Below are positions 12,024-21,100 of a stretch of DNA of 64,000 nt, one piece after another. Source of the stretch: Rhodococcus sp. KRD197 (lineage in GTDB: Bacteria; Actinomycetota; Actinomycetes; Mycobacteriales; Mycobacteriaceae); NCBI RefSeq assembly GCF_017168235.1, contig NZ_JABFAO010000002.1:412829-476828 (forward strand), given 5' to 3'. Under the pieces are notes generated by a model. That model worked only from the letters and a program-made list of their open reading frames with translations. It was not told the origin of the DNA and did not search any database. Position 1 is the first letter of the stretch, and each line of letters starts with the position of its first letter. The position numbers and the translations under genes are program-made.

Positions 12024-13949
12024 GTGATTCTTCGACAAGATGGGGTTCCTCTCGGTATGGATGGCACTGCTCTCAATCGTCTCGATGCGCGGTCGAACGA
12101 GCCAGTAGGCGCCGACGCCGCTGGCTCCTACGGACTGACGGCGCAGCGTCTCCTGTTCGACGGGCCTTCACCGCTCGTGAGCGCCGACATGTACACCAGC
12201 GTTTCGAAAGGCAACGCCGAACGCTCGCGATACGTTGCTACGCTCGCCAAGCGATCCGTCGTCGAGACCAACAGCTACTTCGGGCGCTTTCCGGCGAGCT
12301 ACTGGCAGCGATGGACGGACGTCACCGAGGCACGGTTCACGGCAACGGTCACCGGTCGGGGACGCATCGACGTCGTCGCCACCGATTCCAAAGGCCGCAA
12401 ACGAACGGTCGCGAGTACCACCGTCGATACCGACGGGCAGTCGAGCCGACTTGGCATCGCGGCGAAGGTCCAACAGTTTCTCGACGGCGGCGCTCTGTTC
12501 GTTCGGTTCACCACGACCTCGCACGAGCTGACGGTCGAGGATGCCGAATGGACAGTCGACGCGCCGGCCGCGTTGCGTCCCACGTCCGTCGTCATCTGCA
12601 CGTTCAACCGCGCCGACGATTGCGCCAACACCGTTGCCGCGATGGCAGAGGATCCCATTGCGTTGCACGGCGTCGACAACGTCTACGTCATCGACCAGGG
12701 CACCGATCGGGTCGAGACTCGTCCACTGTTCCAGCGCGTCGCCGCCGAACTGGGCGAGAAGTTGGTCTACATCACTCAGCCCAACCTCGGCGGAGCAGGC
12801 GGGTTCACCCGCGGCTTGTACGAGGTGCAGGGCAAGGGCGGCGACCCTGCCAACGTCATCTTCATGGACGACGACGTGCTGTGCGAGCCCGAGGCGATTG
12901 TCCGCATGAACGCCTTCGCCAACAAGACAGTCGAACCGGCGATCGTCGGTGCGCAGATGCTCTACCTCCTGCATCCAGACCGTGTGCACGTCGGTGCCGA
13001 GGTCGCGAATCTGCAGAAGCTCGAGGCTGGTCTGTACGTCAAGAACGCGATTTCGGACAAGAGCGCGTTCAAGAAGAAGCAGGACATTCGGGTCGACGCC
13101 GGATACAACGGCTGGTGGTCCTGTTTGATCCCATCGGAAATCGTCTCGCAGATCGGGTATCCGCTACCGCTGTTCTTCCAGTGGGACGACATCGAGTACG
13201 GCTATCGCGCCCGCGCCAACGGATTCGCGACGGTCACCCTGCCCGGTGCAGCGGTGTGGCACGCAGACTTCGCGTGGAAGGACTGGGACGAGTGGCACCG
13301 ATACTTCAACCTGCGCAACGGCATGATTACCGCCGCACTGCATGCAGACCTGGACGGTCGTAAGCTCGCCCGTCAACTCGGCACCGATCTGTTCCGCTAT
13401 CTGGTCTCGATGCAGTACGGCATGGCGTACACGTTGATCAAGGCCATCGAGGACTTCCTCGCCGGGCCGGGCAAGCTGGTCGACGGCGGTATGGACGCTG
13501 CCGGTTCTATTCGACGCGAGCGCGCTGAGTACGGAGAGACCAAGCGTCACAACGCCAATGCGGTCCCCGGTATTCGGCCCGCAGACATGGTCATCACGCC
13601 GGCGGGCCCGACTCCGAACAAGAGTCTCGAGTGGGCGGTGCTGGCCAAGCGGGTGCTCAACCAATGGCGCGGGCGAGTGCATCCGGGTCCGGTTGCCATC
13701 TCGGCCGACGACGCGCATTGGTGGCACGTCTCGCTGTTCGCGCACGCTGTCGTCACCGATCGCTCGCAAGAGGGCGTGCGAGTCCGTGTGCGCGACCAGG
13801 GCACCGCTCTCGTTCTGCTCGGGCGGGGACTCCAAGCGTTGCGCCGACTGAGAACAGAGACCGAGGACGTGTCGCAGGAATACCGAGTTGCGATGCCGGA
13901 ACTCACCAGCCGGGAGAACTGGGCACGGTTGTACTCGATCGAGGTGTGA
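12024..13949 (+). CDS. glfT2: Galactofuranosyltransferase GlfT2
   Basis: Bifunctional UDP-galactofuranose transferase that polymerises the beta-1,5/1,6 galactan on the decaprenyl linker. 641 residues from the GTG at 12024, close to the mycobacterial length. An N-terminal beta-rich region (about 1-180, with FGRFPASYWQRW) is followed by the GT-A domain: VVICTFNRADDC, metal-binding IFMDDDVLCEP and the FFQWDDIEYGYRA motif with the catalytic acid, then WHADFAWKDWDEWHRY. An ATG at 12057 is an alternative start. Transcribed with the GT39-like gene that follows. Confidence 0.93.
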   Translation: MILRQDGVPLGMDGTALNRLDARSNEPVGADAAGSYGLTAQRLLFDGPSPLVSADMYTSVSKGNAERSRYVATLAKRSVVETNSYFGRFPASYWQRWTDVTEARFTATVTGRGRIDVVATDSKGRKRTVASTTVDTDGQSSRLGIAAKVQQFLDGGALFVRFTTTSHELTVEDAEWTVDAPAALRPTSVVICTFNRADDCANTVAAMAEDPIALHGVDNVYVIDQGTDRVETRPLFQRVAAELGEKLVYITQPNLGGAGGFTRGLYEVQGKGGDPANVIFMDDDVLCEPEAIVRMNAFANKTVEPAIVGAQMLYLLHPDRVHVGAEVANLQKLEAGLYVKNAISDKSAFKKKQDIRVDAGYNGWWSCLIPSEIVSQIGYPLPLFFQWDDIEYGYRARANGFATVTLPGAAVWHADFAWKDWDEWHRYFNLRNGMITAALHADLDGRKLARQLGTDLFRYLVSMQYGMAYTLIKAIEDFLAGPGKLVDGGMDAAGSIRRERAEYGETKRHNANAVPGIRPADMVITPAGPTPNKSLEWAVLAKRVLNQWRGRVHPGPVAISADDAHWWHVSLFAHAVVTDRSQEGVRVRVRDQGTALVLLGRGLQALRRLRTETEDVSQEYRVAMPELTSRENWARLYSIEV

Positions 13950-13956
13950 ACGCCGG

Positions 13957-15471
13957 GTGCGCGGCGCGAGTGGGGCAGCTGGGCAGGCCCTGGCGGTCGG
14001 CGTTTTCGCTTTCGTCCTGGGCGTGGCCGGCAGCTGGATTCCCTCGTTCTGGTACGACGAGGTGGCTTCGGTGTACGCGAGCCGGCGGTCGCTGCCAGAT
14101 CTGATCGATCTGCTGCGCAGTACCGACATCGTCCACGGTGCGTACTACATGGGTTTGCACCTGTGGGGCGAGATGTTCGGTTTCTCGGAGTTCTCGGTGC
14201 GATTGCCGAGTGCGATTGCGGTGGGCGGCGCTGCTGCCGGAGTGGTCGTGCTCGCCTCGCGTGTCTCCAGCGGTCCCGTCGCACTTTTTTCCGGGATCTT
14301 GTTCGCCCTGCTTCCGAGGGTGACGTGGGCAGCAGTAGAGGCTCGCAGCTACGCACTCACCGCCGCAGCAGTGGTCTGGCTGACGGTTCTGTTGTTGGTG
14401 TCCTTGCAGTCCCGAGCGCGTTGGTGGTGGGTTCTCTACTCCCTCGTGCTTGCCATGTCGATTGTGTTGTTCGTCTACCTCGCGACGATCGTTGCGGTCC
14501 ATTTCCTGATCCTGTTGTTGCACAAGAAATTCAGGAGCGCAATGCTGTGGTGGTCAGGGGCCGTCGCCGCGTCGCTCCTGGCGATATTTCCGTTCCTGCT
14601 GGCGGTGCTCAGGCAAGCGGGGCAGGTGAGCTGGATTCCGCCGCTCGACGGCAACCTTCCTCGGATTGTCGTGGAATACCAGTGGTTCCTGGGCGCGCCC
14701 GCATTCGGAATCGTGTTCCTCGTGATCGTTGCTGCGGCACTGTTCGTCCGATCCGGCACCGGCACCGGCAGGCCGTGGCGCGACGGGATCGTGCCGATGT
14801 CGTTGGCATGGATCATCGTGCCGATGGTCTTCATGGCGTCGTACTCGCTCGTCCGGGCGCCCATCTACCTGGATCGGTACCTGACCTTCACCGCGCCGGC
14901 GGTCGCGTTGCTCGGCGGCGTCGCGCTGGGCAGGTTAGCCGCCCTACGGTGGTGGCTGCCTTACCTCGCATTGGGCATTCTGGCGGCCGCTCTGGTGCCC
15001 GCCTACGCCGAGCAGCGCTCCCAATGGGCAAAGCCGCTGCAGATGGACTTCAGCGCTGCGAACGACTTCGCGGCCTCGAATGTCGAACCCGGTGACTGCG
15101 TCCTGTTCGGAAAGGCGGCGTGGAATCCGTCCTCGCAACGGCTCGTCGAAGACGTCGATCCTGCTGCATTTGCCGGTACCCGTCGCATCGGGCTCGCGAA
15201 GGATGCGGCCGCCACGGGTCAACTGTGGGACGAAGAGCTTCCGCTGGGGGATCTGGCGCAACAACTGTCGACGTGTGACGTCGTCTGGTATTTCACTGAT
15301 CGCGAACGCGACGAGGTCGAAAACCTACGTTTGTCGTCGAATGACGAATGGGCCCTGCAACCGTACGACTTCGAGAAGTCCAACGACTACGCACTGCTCA
15401 GTGCCAGTGGTTTCCGGATCGACGAGCGTGTGACGTTCCATGTCACCCAGGCAGTGCGGCTGGTTCGGTGA
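13957..15471 (+). CDS. GT39-like (GT-C) membrane glycosyltransferase
   Basis: 504-residue polytopic protein. After the first helix the loop SWIPSFWYDEVASVYASRR carries the acidic DE pair of GT-C (ArnT/PMT-like) transferases; about ten further helices follow up to residue 355 and a soluble domain closes the protein. Such enzymes use polyprenyl-phosphate sugars on the outer face. I place the start at GTG 13957, 7 bp after the glfT2 stop, since the longer frame is glfT2 shadow. Linkage to glfT2 suggests galactan or lipoglycan modification. Substrate unknown. Confidence 0.8.
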   Translation: MRGASGAAGQALAVGVFAFVLGVAGSWIPSFWYDEVASVYASRRSLPDLIDLLRSTDIVHGAYYMGLHLWGEMFGFSEFSVRLPSAIAVGGAAAGVVVLASRVSSGPVALFSGILFALLPRVTWAAVEARSYALTAAAVVWLTVLLLVSLQSRARWWWVLYSLVLAMSIVLFVYLATIVAVHFLILLLHKKFRSAMLWWSGAVAASLLAIFPFLLAVLRQAGQVSWIPPLDGNLPRIVVEYQWFLGAPAFGIVFLVIVAAALFVRSGTGTGRPWRDGIVPMSLAWIIVPMVFMASYSLVRAPIYLDRYLTFTAPAVALLGGVALGRLAALRWWLPYLALGILAAALVPAYAEQRSQWAKPLQMDFSAANDFAASNVEPGDCVLFGKAAWNPSSQRLVEDVDPAAFAGTRRIGLAKDAAATGQLWDEELPLGDLAQQLSTCDVVWYFTDRERDEVENLRLSSNDEWALQPYDFEKSNDYALLSASGFRIDERVTFHVTQAVRLVR

Positions 15472-15472
15472 G

Positions 15473-16342
15473 TCAGCGCCGCGCCGGACGCTGTGTCGGA
15501 GCCTTGCGGATCCGCACGACCACCTGCTCGTTGTCGACGGTGTAGCCGAGGTAGTCGAACTCGGTACCGGTGCGGCCGACGAACTCGATCCACGCCCGAT
15601 ACTCGTGGTTGCGCCAGCCCGGGAAGTTGAAGTACTCGTCGAACACGATGACCGTCCCGACCACCAACCGATCGGCAACCAGGTCGAGAACGGTAACCGT
15701 CGAGGAGTACAGGTCCGCGTCGAGATGCAGGAAGGAAATCTTGTCCGTACGAGTCTTCAGGAACTTCGGCAGCGAGTCCTCGAACAAACCTGGCACGATC
15801 TCCGCGCCGGGCACCGTCGGAACGTTCTCCTGCTCGAAGATGCCCCTCGGAAACCCGGTACGCCAGGCGTCGGGCAGCCCCGAGAAGACATCGAAACCGG
15901 CGACGACGGAAATGTCGTCCCTCGGCGCCAGCTCCTCGGCGATGATCTCGAGGGTGGTCCCGCTGGCGACGCCGAACTCGAGCGCCATGCCTGGAACCGA
16001 CACTTCGCCGAGCGCGAAGCGCAGCGTCGCATGCGGCAGCGGGAAGGTCGGCGCCTTCGGCATCATCTCCTCGGCGAATTCCGCGGACTGTGCCGCCGCC
16101 TCCACCTCGGAGGCGAAGAAGAGGTCGCGTCGCATCCGCAGTTCCAGTCCGCGAACGAATGCATGCAGGTCGTCGATCTCGCGGCGTTGGCGTTCGAGCA
16201 GCTCCACGAGCTTGGCATGTCGATCTTCGGTCTGCTCGGCCAACTGCGCCGTCTGCTTGTCCAGAACCTCACCGAATGCTCGCTGAAACTTCTCTCGTGC
16301 CGAATGCCGAATCCGATCCGTCAGCTTGCGAGGTTCCGTCAT
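15473..16342 (-). CDS. TylF/macrocin-type O-methyltransferase
   Basis: 289 residues: an N-terminal charged coiled-coil stretch (about 15-80, rich in Glu/Arg/Gln) and a SAM-dependent domain with LEFGVASGTTLE (SAM motif I), GFDVFSGLPDAW and FLHLDADLYSS, typical of TylF-like sugar O-methyltransferases. VFDEYFNFPGW near 245 supplies acidic metal-ligand candidates. Within this cell-wall locus it could methylate a terminal sugar of galactan or of an exported glycan, by analogy with O-antigen capping; that is inference. Convergent with the GT39-like gene (1-bp gap). Confidence 0.8.
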   Translation of the reverse strand: MTEPRKLTDRIRHSAREKFQRAFGEVLDKQTAQLAEQTEDRHAKLVELLERQRREIDDLHAFVRGLELRMRRDLFFASEVEAAAQSAEFAEEMMPKAPTFPLPHATLRFALGEVSVPGMALEFGVASGTTLEIIAEELAPRDDISVVAGFDVFSGLPDAWRTGFPRGIFEQENVPTVPGAEIVPGLFEDSLPKFLKTRTDKISFLHLDADLYSSTVTVLDLVADRLVVGTVIVFDEYFNFPGWRNHEYRAWIEFVGRTGTEFDYLGYTVDNEQVVVRIRKAPTQRPARR

Positions 16343-16411
16343 GCGCACACGGTAACCGAGGAGGGTGCAGTGCGTCTTTTCGGTCACTGCCGAGGGCGCT
16401 CGGAGGCCCGG

Positions 16412-17311
16412 TCAGCGCTGGAAATGCTCGCGACGCCCGAGCCGGCGCAGCCGCATCCACTCCGCCAAACCCTTGGGGTTGCGGGTGGTCACCAGGAAGA
16501 ACCAGCCGAATCGGATCCACTCCTGCGGTAGCAGCTTTCGCATCCCGGGCTGAGACATCAGGTACCCGCGGTTGCGGTAGGTGAAATACCGCTTCGTCGC
16601 GTCGTCGGGATACTGGGTGTGCATCCGTCCACCGAGGATCGGCTTGAACTCGGCGGCGCCGTTCGGGTGCACGTACGCCGTCGTCAGACACGTGCCGAAC
16701 TTCAGGCCCGAGCGCTGCAACCGTCGGTGCACCTCGACCTCGTCGCCGCGGACGAACAGGCGCAGATCGGGAACGCCCACGGCGTCGATGGTCGACGCCT
16801 TGAACAGTGCCCCGTTGAACAGCGATGCGATGCCCTCGAGCAGATCGTCCTCGGGGTTCTTCGGATCGATCAGCTCCGAACGCAACCGCCGCCACTCCAC
16901 ACCCCGTCGCAACGGGAACGCGAGCCGGTCCGGGGCGTCGATGTCGCACACGACGGGGGAGACCTCGTCGAGTCCATGCTTGATCGCGCAGTCGTACAAC
17001 GTGCGCAGAACGTCGGTGCCCTCCGGCCGGCCGTCGTCGTCCGCCAGAAAGACCCAGTCGGCGCCCAGCGAGAGTGCGTAGAGGATGCCGAGCGCGAACC
17101 CGCCCGCGCCGCCCAGATTGTGGTGAGAGCCGAGATACGTCGTCGGGATGCCCGCGGACTCCACCAGCTCGCGCACTGCGTCCTCGTGGGCGTTGTCGAC
17201 CACCACGAGGTGGTCCAGCGGGCGGCTCTGGTGCGTGATGACCTCGAGGGACTGGGAAAGAAGTTCACGACGCTTGTGCGTGACGATGACTCCGACGATC
17301 TTGTCAGCCAT
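16412..17311 (-). CDS. glfT1: Galactofuranosyltransferase GlfT1
   Basis: GT2 enzyme of 299 residues that adds the first galactofuranoses to the rhamnosyl linker. Motifs: GVIVTHKRRELLSQSL, NLGGAGGFALGI, metal-binding FLADDDGRPEG, and RGDEVEVHRR for the acceptor/catalytic region. The ATG at 17311 overlaps the wzt stop by 8 bp; an in-frame ATG at 17320 would add three residues. Order glfT1-wzt-wzm-bpa mirrors the mycobacterial galactan export locus (Rv3782-Rv3780 region). Confidence 0.92.
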   Translation of the reverse strand: MADKIVGVIVTHKRRELLSQSLEVITHQSRPLDHLVVVDNAHEDAVRELVESAGIPTTYLGSHHNLGGAGGFALGILYALSLGADWVFLADDDGRPEGTDVLRTLYDCAIKHGLDEVSPVVCDIDAPDRLAFPLRRGVEWRRLRSELIDPKNPEDDLLEGIASLFNGALFKASTIDAVGVPDLRLFVRGDEVEVHRRLQRSGLKFGTCLTTAYVHPNGAAEFKPILGGRMHTQYPDDATKRYFTYRNRGYLMSQPGMRKLLPQEWIRFGWFFLVTTRNPKGLAEWMRLRRLGRREHFQR

Positions 17312-18140
17312 GCTCTTCATCTCTAGGTCGTTCCGCAGGCTCCACTCCCGCGTCCCTGGCGAGTTCTTTGAGAACCGTCGCCACGTGATCGCCCGCGTCG
17401 TCGCCCTCGTAGGCGCGCACGATCTCCTCGATACCGCCCTGCTGACGGATCTGACCGTGGTCGATCCACATCGCGGTATCGCACAGTTGGGCGAGGAACT
17501 CGTTCGAGTGGCTGGCGAAGACGAGAATGCCGGAACGCTTCACCAGTTCCTGCAGGCGCACGCGGGCTTTCTTCATGAACTCGGCGTCCACGGCTCCGAT
17601 GCCTTCGTCGAGTAGCAGAATCTCCGGGTCGATGCTGGTGACGACGCCCATCGCGACGCGCACTCGCATACCTGTCGAATAGGTGCGTAGCGGCATGTCC
17701 AGGTAATCGCCCAGTTCGGTGAACTCGGCGATCTCGTCCATCTTCGCGAGCATCGACTTGCGCGTCTGACCGAGGAACAGGCCGCGAATGATGATGTTCT
17801 CGTAGCCCGAGATTTCCGGGTCCATGCCGACGCCGAGATCGAACACGGGCGCGACGCGGCCGCGGACCTCGGCGCTGCCCCGAGTCGGCTCGTAGATGCC
17901 CGAGAGCAAACGCAGCAGCGTCGACTTACCGGCACCGTTGTGTCCGACGAGGCCGACGCGGTCGCCGTCCTTCAGATCGATGGTGATGTCGCGTAGCGCC
18001 TCGACGACGACGACGTCGGAGGAGTTGCGGTCGATCGCGCCGCCGGCCTTGCCGAGGAACGCCTTCTTCAACGAGCGGGTCTTGGCGTCGAAGATCGGGA
18101 AGTCGACGCAAGCGTTGTGCGTGGTGATGCCGATTGCCAT
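17304..18140 (-). CDS. wzt: Galactan ABC exporter, ATP-binding subunit
   Basis: 278-residue ABC ATPase of the Wzt/RfbE polysaccharide-export family, which powers movement of lipid-linked galactan across the membrane. Walker A GLVGHNGAGKST, signature TYSTGMRVRVAMG, Walker B EILLLDEG and switch His in VFASHSNE are intact. An N-terminal extension before the P-loop and a short C-terminal tail without a carbohydrate-binding domain match the mycobacterial homologue. 15 bp downstream of wzm and overlapping glfT1. Confidence 0.93.
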   Translation of the reverse strand: MAIGITTHNACVDFPIFDAKTRSLKKAFLGKAGGAIDRNSSDVVVVEALRDITIDLKDGDRVGLVGHNGAGKSTLLRLLSGIYEPTRGSAEVRGRVAPVFDLGVGMDPEISGYENIIIRGLFLGQTRKSMLAKMDEIAEFTELGDYLDMPLRTYSTGMRVRVAMGVVTSIDPEILLLDEGIGAVDAEFMKKARVRLQELVKRSGILVFASHSNEFLAQLCDTAMWIDHGQIRQQGGIEEIVRAYEGDDAGDHVATVLKELARDAGVEPAERPRDEEHG

Positions 18141-18155
18141 ATGTACTTTCAGCCC

Positions 18156-19043
18156 CTAAACCCAGTAGGGCACGCGGGCCCGGTACTTCTTGAGCGCGAG
18201 AATCGTCAGTGCCCAACCGACGAGGGTGCAGGCGATGACGATGTACCAGTGATACGCCTGCTGTTCCTCGCCGATCATCGGTGCACGCAGGATGTCCAGG
18301 TAGTGGAAGAGCGGATTGATCTCCACCAGCCGGGCCCGGTTCGCGGCCTCGCCGCCCTGATTGATCAACCCCTGCGTGGTCCACACGATGGGCGTCATGA
18401 AGAACAGCAGCGTCACCATCGACGCGAGGATCGGGGCGATGTCGCGGTAGCGCGTGGCGACGATGCCGAATAGCAAACCGACCCACACCGCATTGAAGGC
18501 GATCAGCACGAACGCTGGAAGCGCCGTCAACGACGCCCAGCTCAGCGAGGGTTGGAAGATCACCAGGATGACGACGTAGACGATCAGGTTGTGCGCGAAA
18601 AGCAGAATCTGGCGCCACACCAGCCGATACACGTGCACCGACAGCGCCGACGGGAGTTGCTTGATCAACCCCTCGTTGGCCACGAACACGTCGCCGCCCT
18701 CGAGGATCGCCGCGCTGATGAACGTCCAGATGATGAGACCGACAGCCACGTGCGGCAGGAACTCACGCAGATCCACATCCAGCAGCACCGAATACAGCAA
18801 ACCCATCGCCGTCGCCTGGACAGCAGTGGCAATGGTGATCCAGAACGGACCGATCACCGAACGGCGGTAACGCTGTTTGATGTCCTGCCAGCCGAGATGC
18901 AGCCACAGTTCACGCTGACTGAAACCCGTCCTCAGATCACCGAAGGCACGCTTGAAGCTCTGCGAGTCCGAAACGGGAACTGTCACACGCTCTCCTGCTT
19001 CGTTCTCGGATTTGGTTGCTGGGGCCGACACGACGGTCGACAC
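18156..19043 (-). CDS. wzm: Galactan ABC exporter, permease subunit
   Basis: 295-residue permease of the ABC-2 polysaccharide-export type with six predicted helices between about residues 65 and 285 and an amphipathic N-terminal segment (RELWLHLGWQDIKQRYRRS) characteristic of Wzm proteins. Starts at GTG 19043; the ATG-free region upstream leaves 35 bp to the convergent-facing bpa stop at 19079. Forms the exporter with the following wzt. Its substrate is inferred to be decaprenyl-linked galactan from the neighbouring glfT1. Confidence 0.92.
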   Translation of the reverse strand: MSTVVSAPATKSENEAGERVTVPVSDSQSFKRAFGDLRTGFSQRELWLHLGWQDIKQRYRRSVIGPFWITIATAVQATAMGLLYSVLLDVDLREFLPHVAVGLIIWTFISAAILEGGDVFVANEGLIKQLPSALSVHVYRLVWRQILLFAHNLIVYVVILVIFQPSLSWASLTALPAFVLIAFNAVWVGLLFGIVATRYRDIAPILASMVTLLFFMTPIVWTTQGLINQGGEAANRARLVEINPLFHYLDILRAPMIGEEQQAYHWYIVIACTLVGWALTILALKKYRARVPYWV

Positions 19044-19078
19044 TACCGCTTATTCGCCGACCACTCCGCAGGCTCCAC

Positions 19079-19666
19079 TCACAGGTACTGGCCGGTACCG
19101 CTTCCGTGTGCCGGGCCACCGTGTCCAGTGTTGATGCTCACTCCGGGCGGCAGCGCACCCTGACGCATCTGTTCGAGCTGGGCGCGTGCGGCCATCTGCT
19201 GCGCGAAGAGTGCGGTCTGTATTCCGTGGAACACCCCTTCGAGCCACCCGACGAGTTGTGCCTGAGCGATCCGCAGTTCGGCATCCGAGGGAATCGCATC
19301 CTCATCGAACGGCAAGGTCAGCCGTTCGAGCTCATCCCGCAACTCCGGCGCGAGCCCCTGCTCGAGCTCACGGATCGAAGACTGGTGGATCTCCTTCAAG
19401 CGGCTTCGGCTGGCATCGTCGAGCGGTGCGGCGCGCACTTCCTCGAGGAGTTGCTTGATCATCGTGCCGATGCGCATCACCTTCGCGGGCTGCTCCACCA
19501 TGTCCGATAGGGCGGTCTCACCGCTCTCGACGCCCTCGGTTCCGGCGGCGCGAGCCGCAGCGGCGGTTGCCTCTTCACGGCTGAGTGCGAGAGGCTGTCC
19601 GTTCGGGCCGATCACGCCGACGTGGTCACTGTTCTCGGGATTGGACTGGGAGTCCGATTGCGTCAT
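19079..19666 (-). CDS. bpa: Bacterial proteasome activator Bpa (DUF2587)
   Basis: 195-residue ATP-independent proteasome activator. The four-helix core (about residues 60-170) forms the ring, and the extreme C-terminus ends in GQYL, the motif that docks into 20S proteasome pockets and opens the gate. The N-terminal tail is acidic and flexible. Located immediately upstream of wzm as in M. tuberculosis (Rv3780). It feeds unfolded or HspR-like substrates to the proteasome independently of pupylation, according to work on the mycobacterial protein. Confidence 0.93.
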   Translation of the reverse strand: MTQSDSQSNPENSDHVGVIGPNGQPLALSREEATAAAARAAGTEGVESGETALSDMVEQPAKVMRIGTMIKQLLEEVRAAPLDDASRSRLKEIHQSSIRELEQGLAPELRDELERLTLPFDEDAIPSDAELRIAQAQLVGWLEGVFHGIQTALFAQQMAARAQLEQMRQGALPPGVSINTGHGGPAHGSGTGQYL

Positions 19667-19831
19667 GTCGCCATTTTTGCGCGCCCGGTGGGATTGCGCG
19701 AGAACTGGGTCCGTTTATCCTTGACGAGGGTCTGTACGGAGGGACGAAAAGCGTGCTTGACAGCAGGGTCGGCAATGCCAAAAAAGGATGTGGAACACAC
19801 GCTGACGAAAACGGCGCTTAGAGTGTCCGGC

Positions 19832-21031
19832 ATGGGGTACGACGTTGCGCGAGTCAGAGGGTCGATTCCCTCTTTGGGCGACGGCTGGATTCACCTCGAC
19901 CCCCAGCATGGAATGCAGATTCCCGATCGCGTGTCGACGGCCGTGTCCACGGCGTTTCGTGGGAGTGCTCCCACACACACGTCGGGGCACATGTCCTCGC
20001 GTCGGAGCGCGGGACTGCTGGACGCGGCCCGGCAGGCCGTCGCGGATCTGGTCGGCGGGGACCCGGCAGGTGTCGTCCTCGGCCCCGATCGCGCGACGAT
20101 GCTCGCCTGGCTCGCCGAATCTCTGTCCTCGCGCCTCGGCCTCGGCACCGGACTGGTGCTCTCGCGCCTCGACGAGGAAGCGAACGTGGCCCCGTGGCTG
20201 CGGGTGGCCAACCGGTACGGCGCGCAGGTGCGGTGGGCCGAGGTGGAGATCGACACATGTGAACTGCCGAGTTGGCAGTTCGAGGAACTCATCACCGCCA
20301 CCACCCGTCTCGTCGCGATGACAGCGGCATCGCCGATCGTCGGCTCGGCTCCCGACGTACGCGCAGCCGCGGACCTCGTGCATGCCGTCGGCGGCCACAT
20401 CGTCGTCGACGCTGCCGGCGCTGCGCCCTACGCGCACGTCGACATCAACGAGCTTGCCGCCGATGTCCTCGCAGTCGACGCGTCCGCGTGGGGTGGACCA
20501 CAGGTCGGAGCGCTCGTCTTCCGCGACCCGGCGATGCTCGACCGGATCCCGTCGATGTCGCTCGATCCGTTCGCCAAGGGCGCCGCGCGGCTCGAGCTCG
20601 CCGGCCACCAGTACGCGTTGCTGGCCGGGGTCGTCTCCTCGATCGACTATCTCGCCAACCTCGACGACGCTGCCACGGGAACCCGACGTGAACGCCTCGA
20701 CCTGTCCATCGGGTCGCTGCAGGACTACCACGACCGGTTGTTCGACTACCTGATGCGCTCGCTGGAGAAGCTGGACCACGTGATGGTGCTCGGCGACGCA
20801 CCCAGCCGTATCCCCACCCTGAGCTTCACCGTCGCGGACACCTCGGCAGAGAAGGTCTCGGAGCATCTCGCACAGAACCGCATCGGAACCGTCAGCGGCG
20901 TCCACAGCGGAAGCCGACTTCTCGACGCCCTGGGCGTCAACGACGAGGGCGGCGCAGTCACCATCGGACTGGCCCCGTACACCACGCGGTACGAGATCGA
21001 CCAGCTGGTCAAGGCGCTCGGCAAACTCTGA
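19832..21031 (+). CDS. Cysteine-desulfurase-like PLP-fold protein, PLP lysine replaced
   Basis: 399 residues from ATG 19832 (GTG 19823 is possible). Class V aminotransferase fold: THTSGHMSSRRSAGLLDAAR, then HIVVDAAGAAPYAHVDI with the PLP-contacting Asp, and late strands ending RIGTVSGVHSGSRLLDALG. The segment that normally holds the Schiff-base lysine reads LAVDASAWGGPQVGALVF, with Trp where family members have Lys. It is therefore probably not a normal desulfurase. Position between bpa and the quinone oxidoreductase matches Rv3778c of M. tuberculosis. Function unknown. Confidence 0.8.
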   Translation: MGYDVARVRGSIPSLGDGWIHLDPQHGMQIPDRVSTAVSTAFRGSAPTHTSGHMSSRRSAGLLDAARQAVADLVGGDPAGVVLGPDRATMLAWLAESLSSRLGLGTGLVLSRLDEEANVAPWLRVANRYGAQVRWAEVEIDTCELPSWQFEELITATTRLVAMTAASPIVGSAPDVRAAADLVHAVGGHIVVDAAGAAPYAHVDINELAADVLAVDASAWGGPQVGALVFRDPAMLDRIPSMSLDPFAKGAARLELAGHQYALLAGVVSSIDYLANLDDAATGTRRERLDLSIGSLQDYHDRLFDYLMRSLEKLDHVMVLGDAPSRIPTLSFTVADTSAEKVSEHLAQNRIGTVSGVHSGSRLLDALGVNDEGGAVTIGLAPYTTRYEIDQLVKALGKL

Positions 21032-21046
21032 AGGCGGCTTCGCCGC

Positions 21047-21090
21047 ATGTGCGTGGAAATACATAGCCCGCTATGTATTTCCACGCACAT
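21047..21090. terminator. Perfect 20-bp palindrome between convergent genes
   Basis: Arms 21047-21066 and 21071-21090 (ATGTGCGTGGAAATACATAG and its exact complement) enclose the loop CCCG. It sits between the stops of the PLP-fold gene and the quinone oxidoreductase, so a bidirectional terminator is likely. A related palindrome follows at 22105-22144. Confidence 0.75.
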
Positions 21091-21100
21091 AGGTTGGCGC

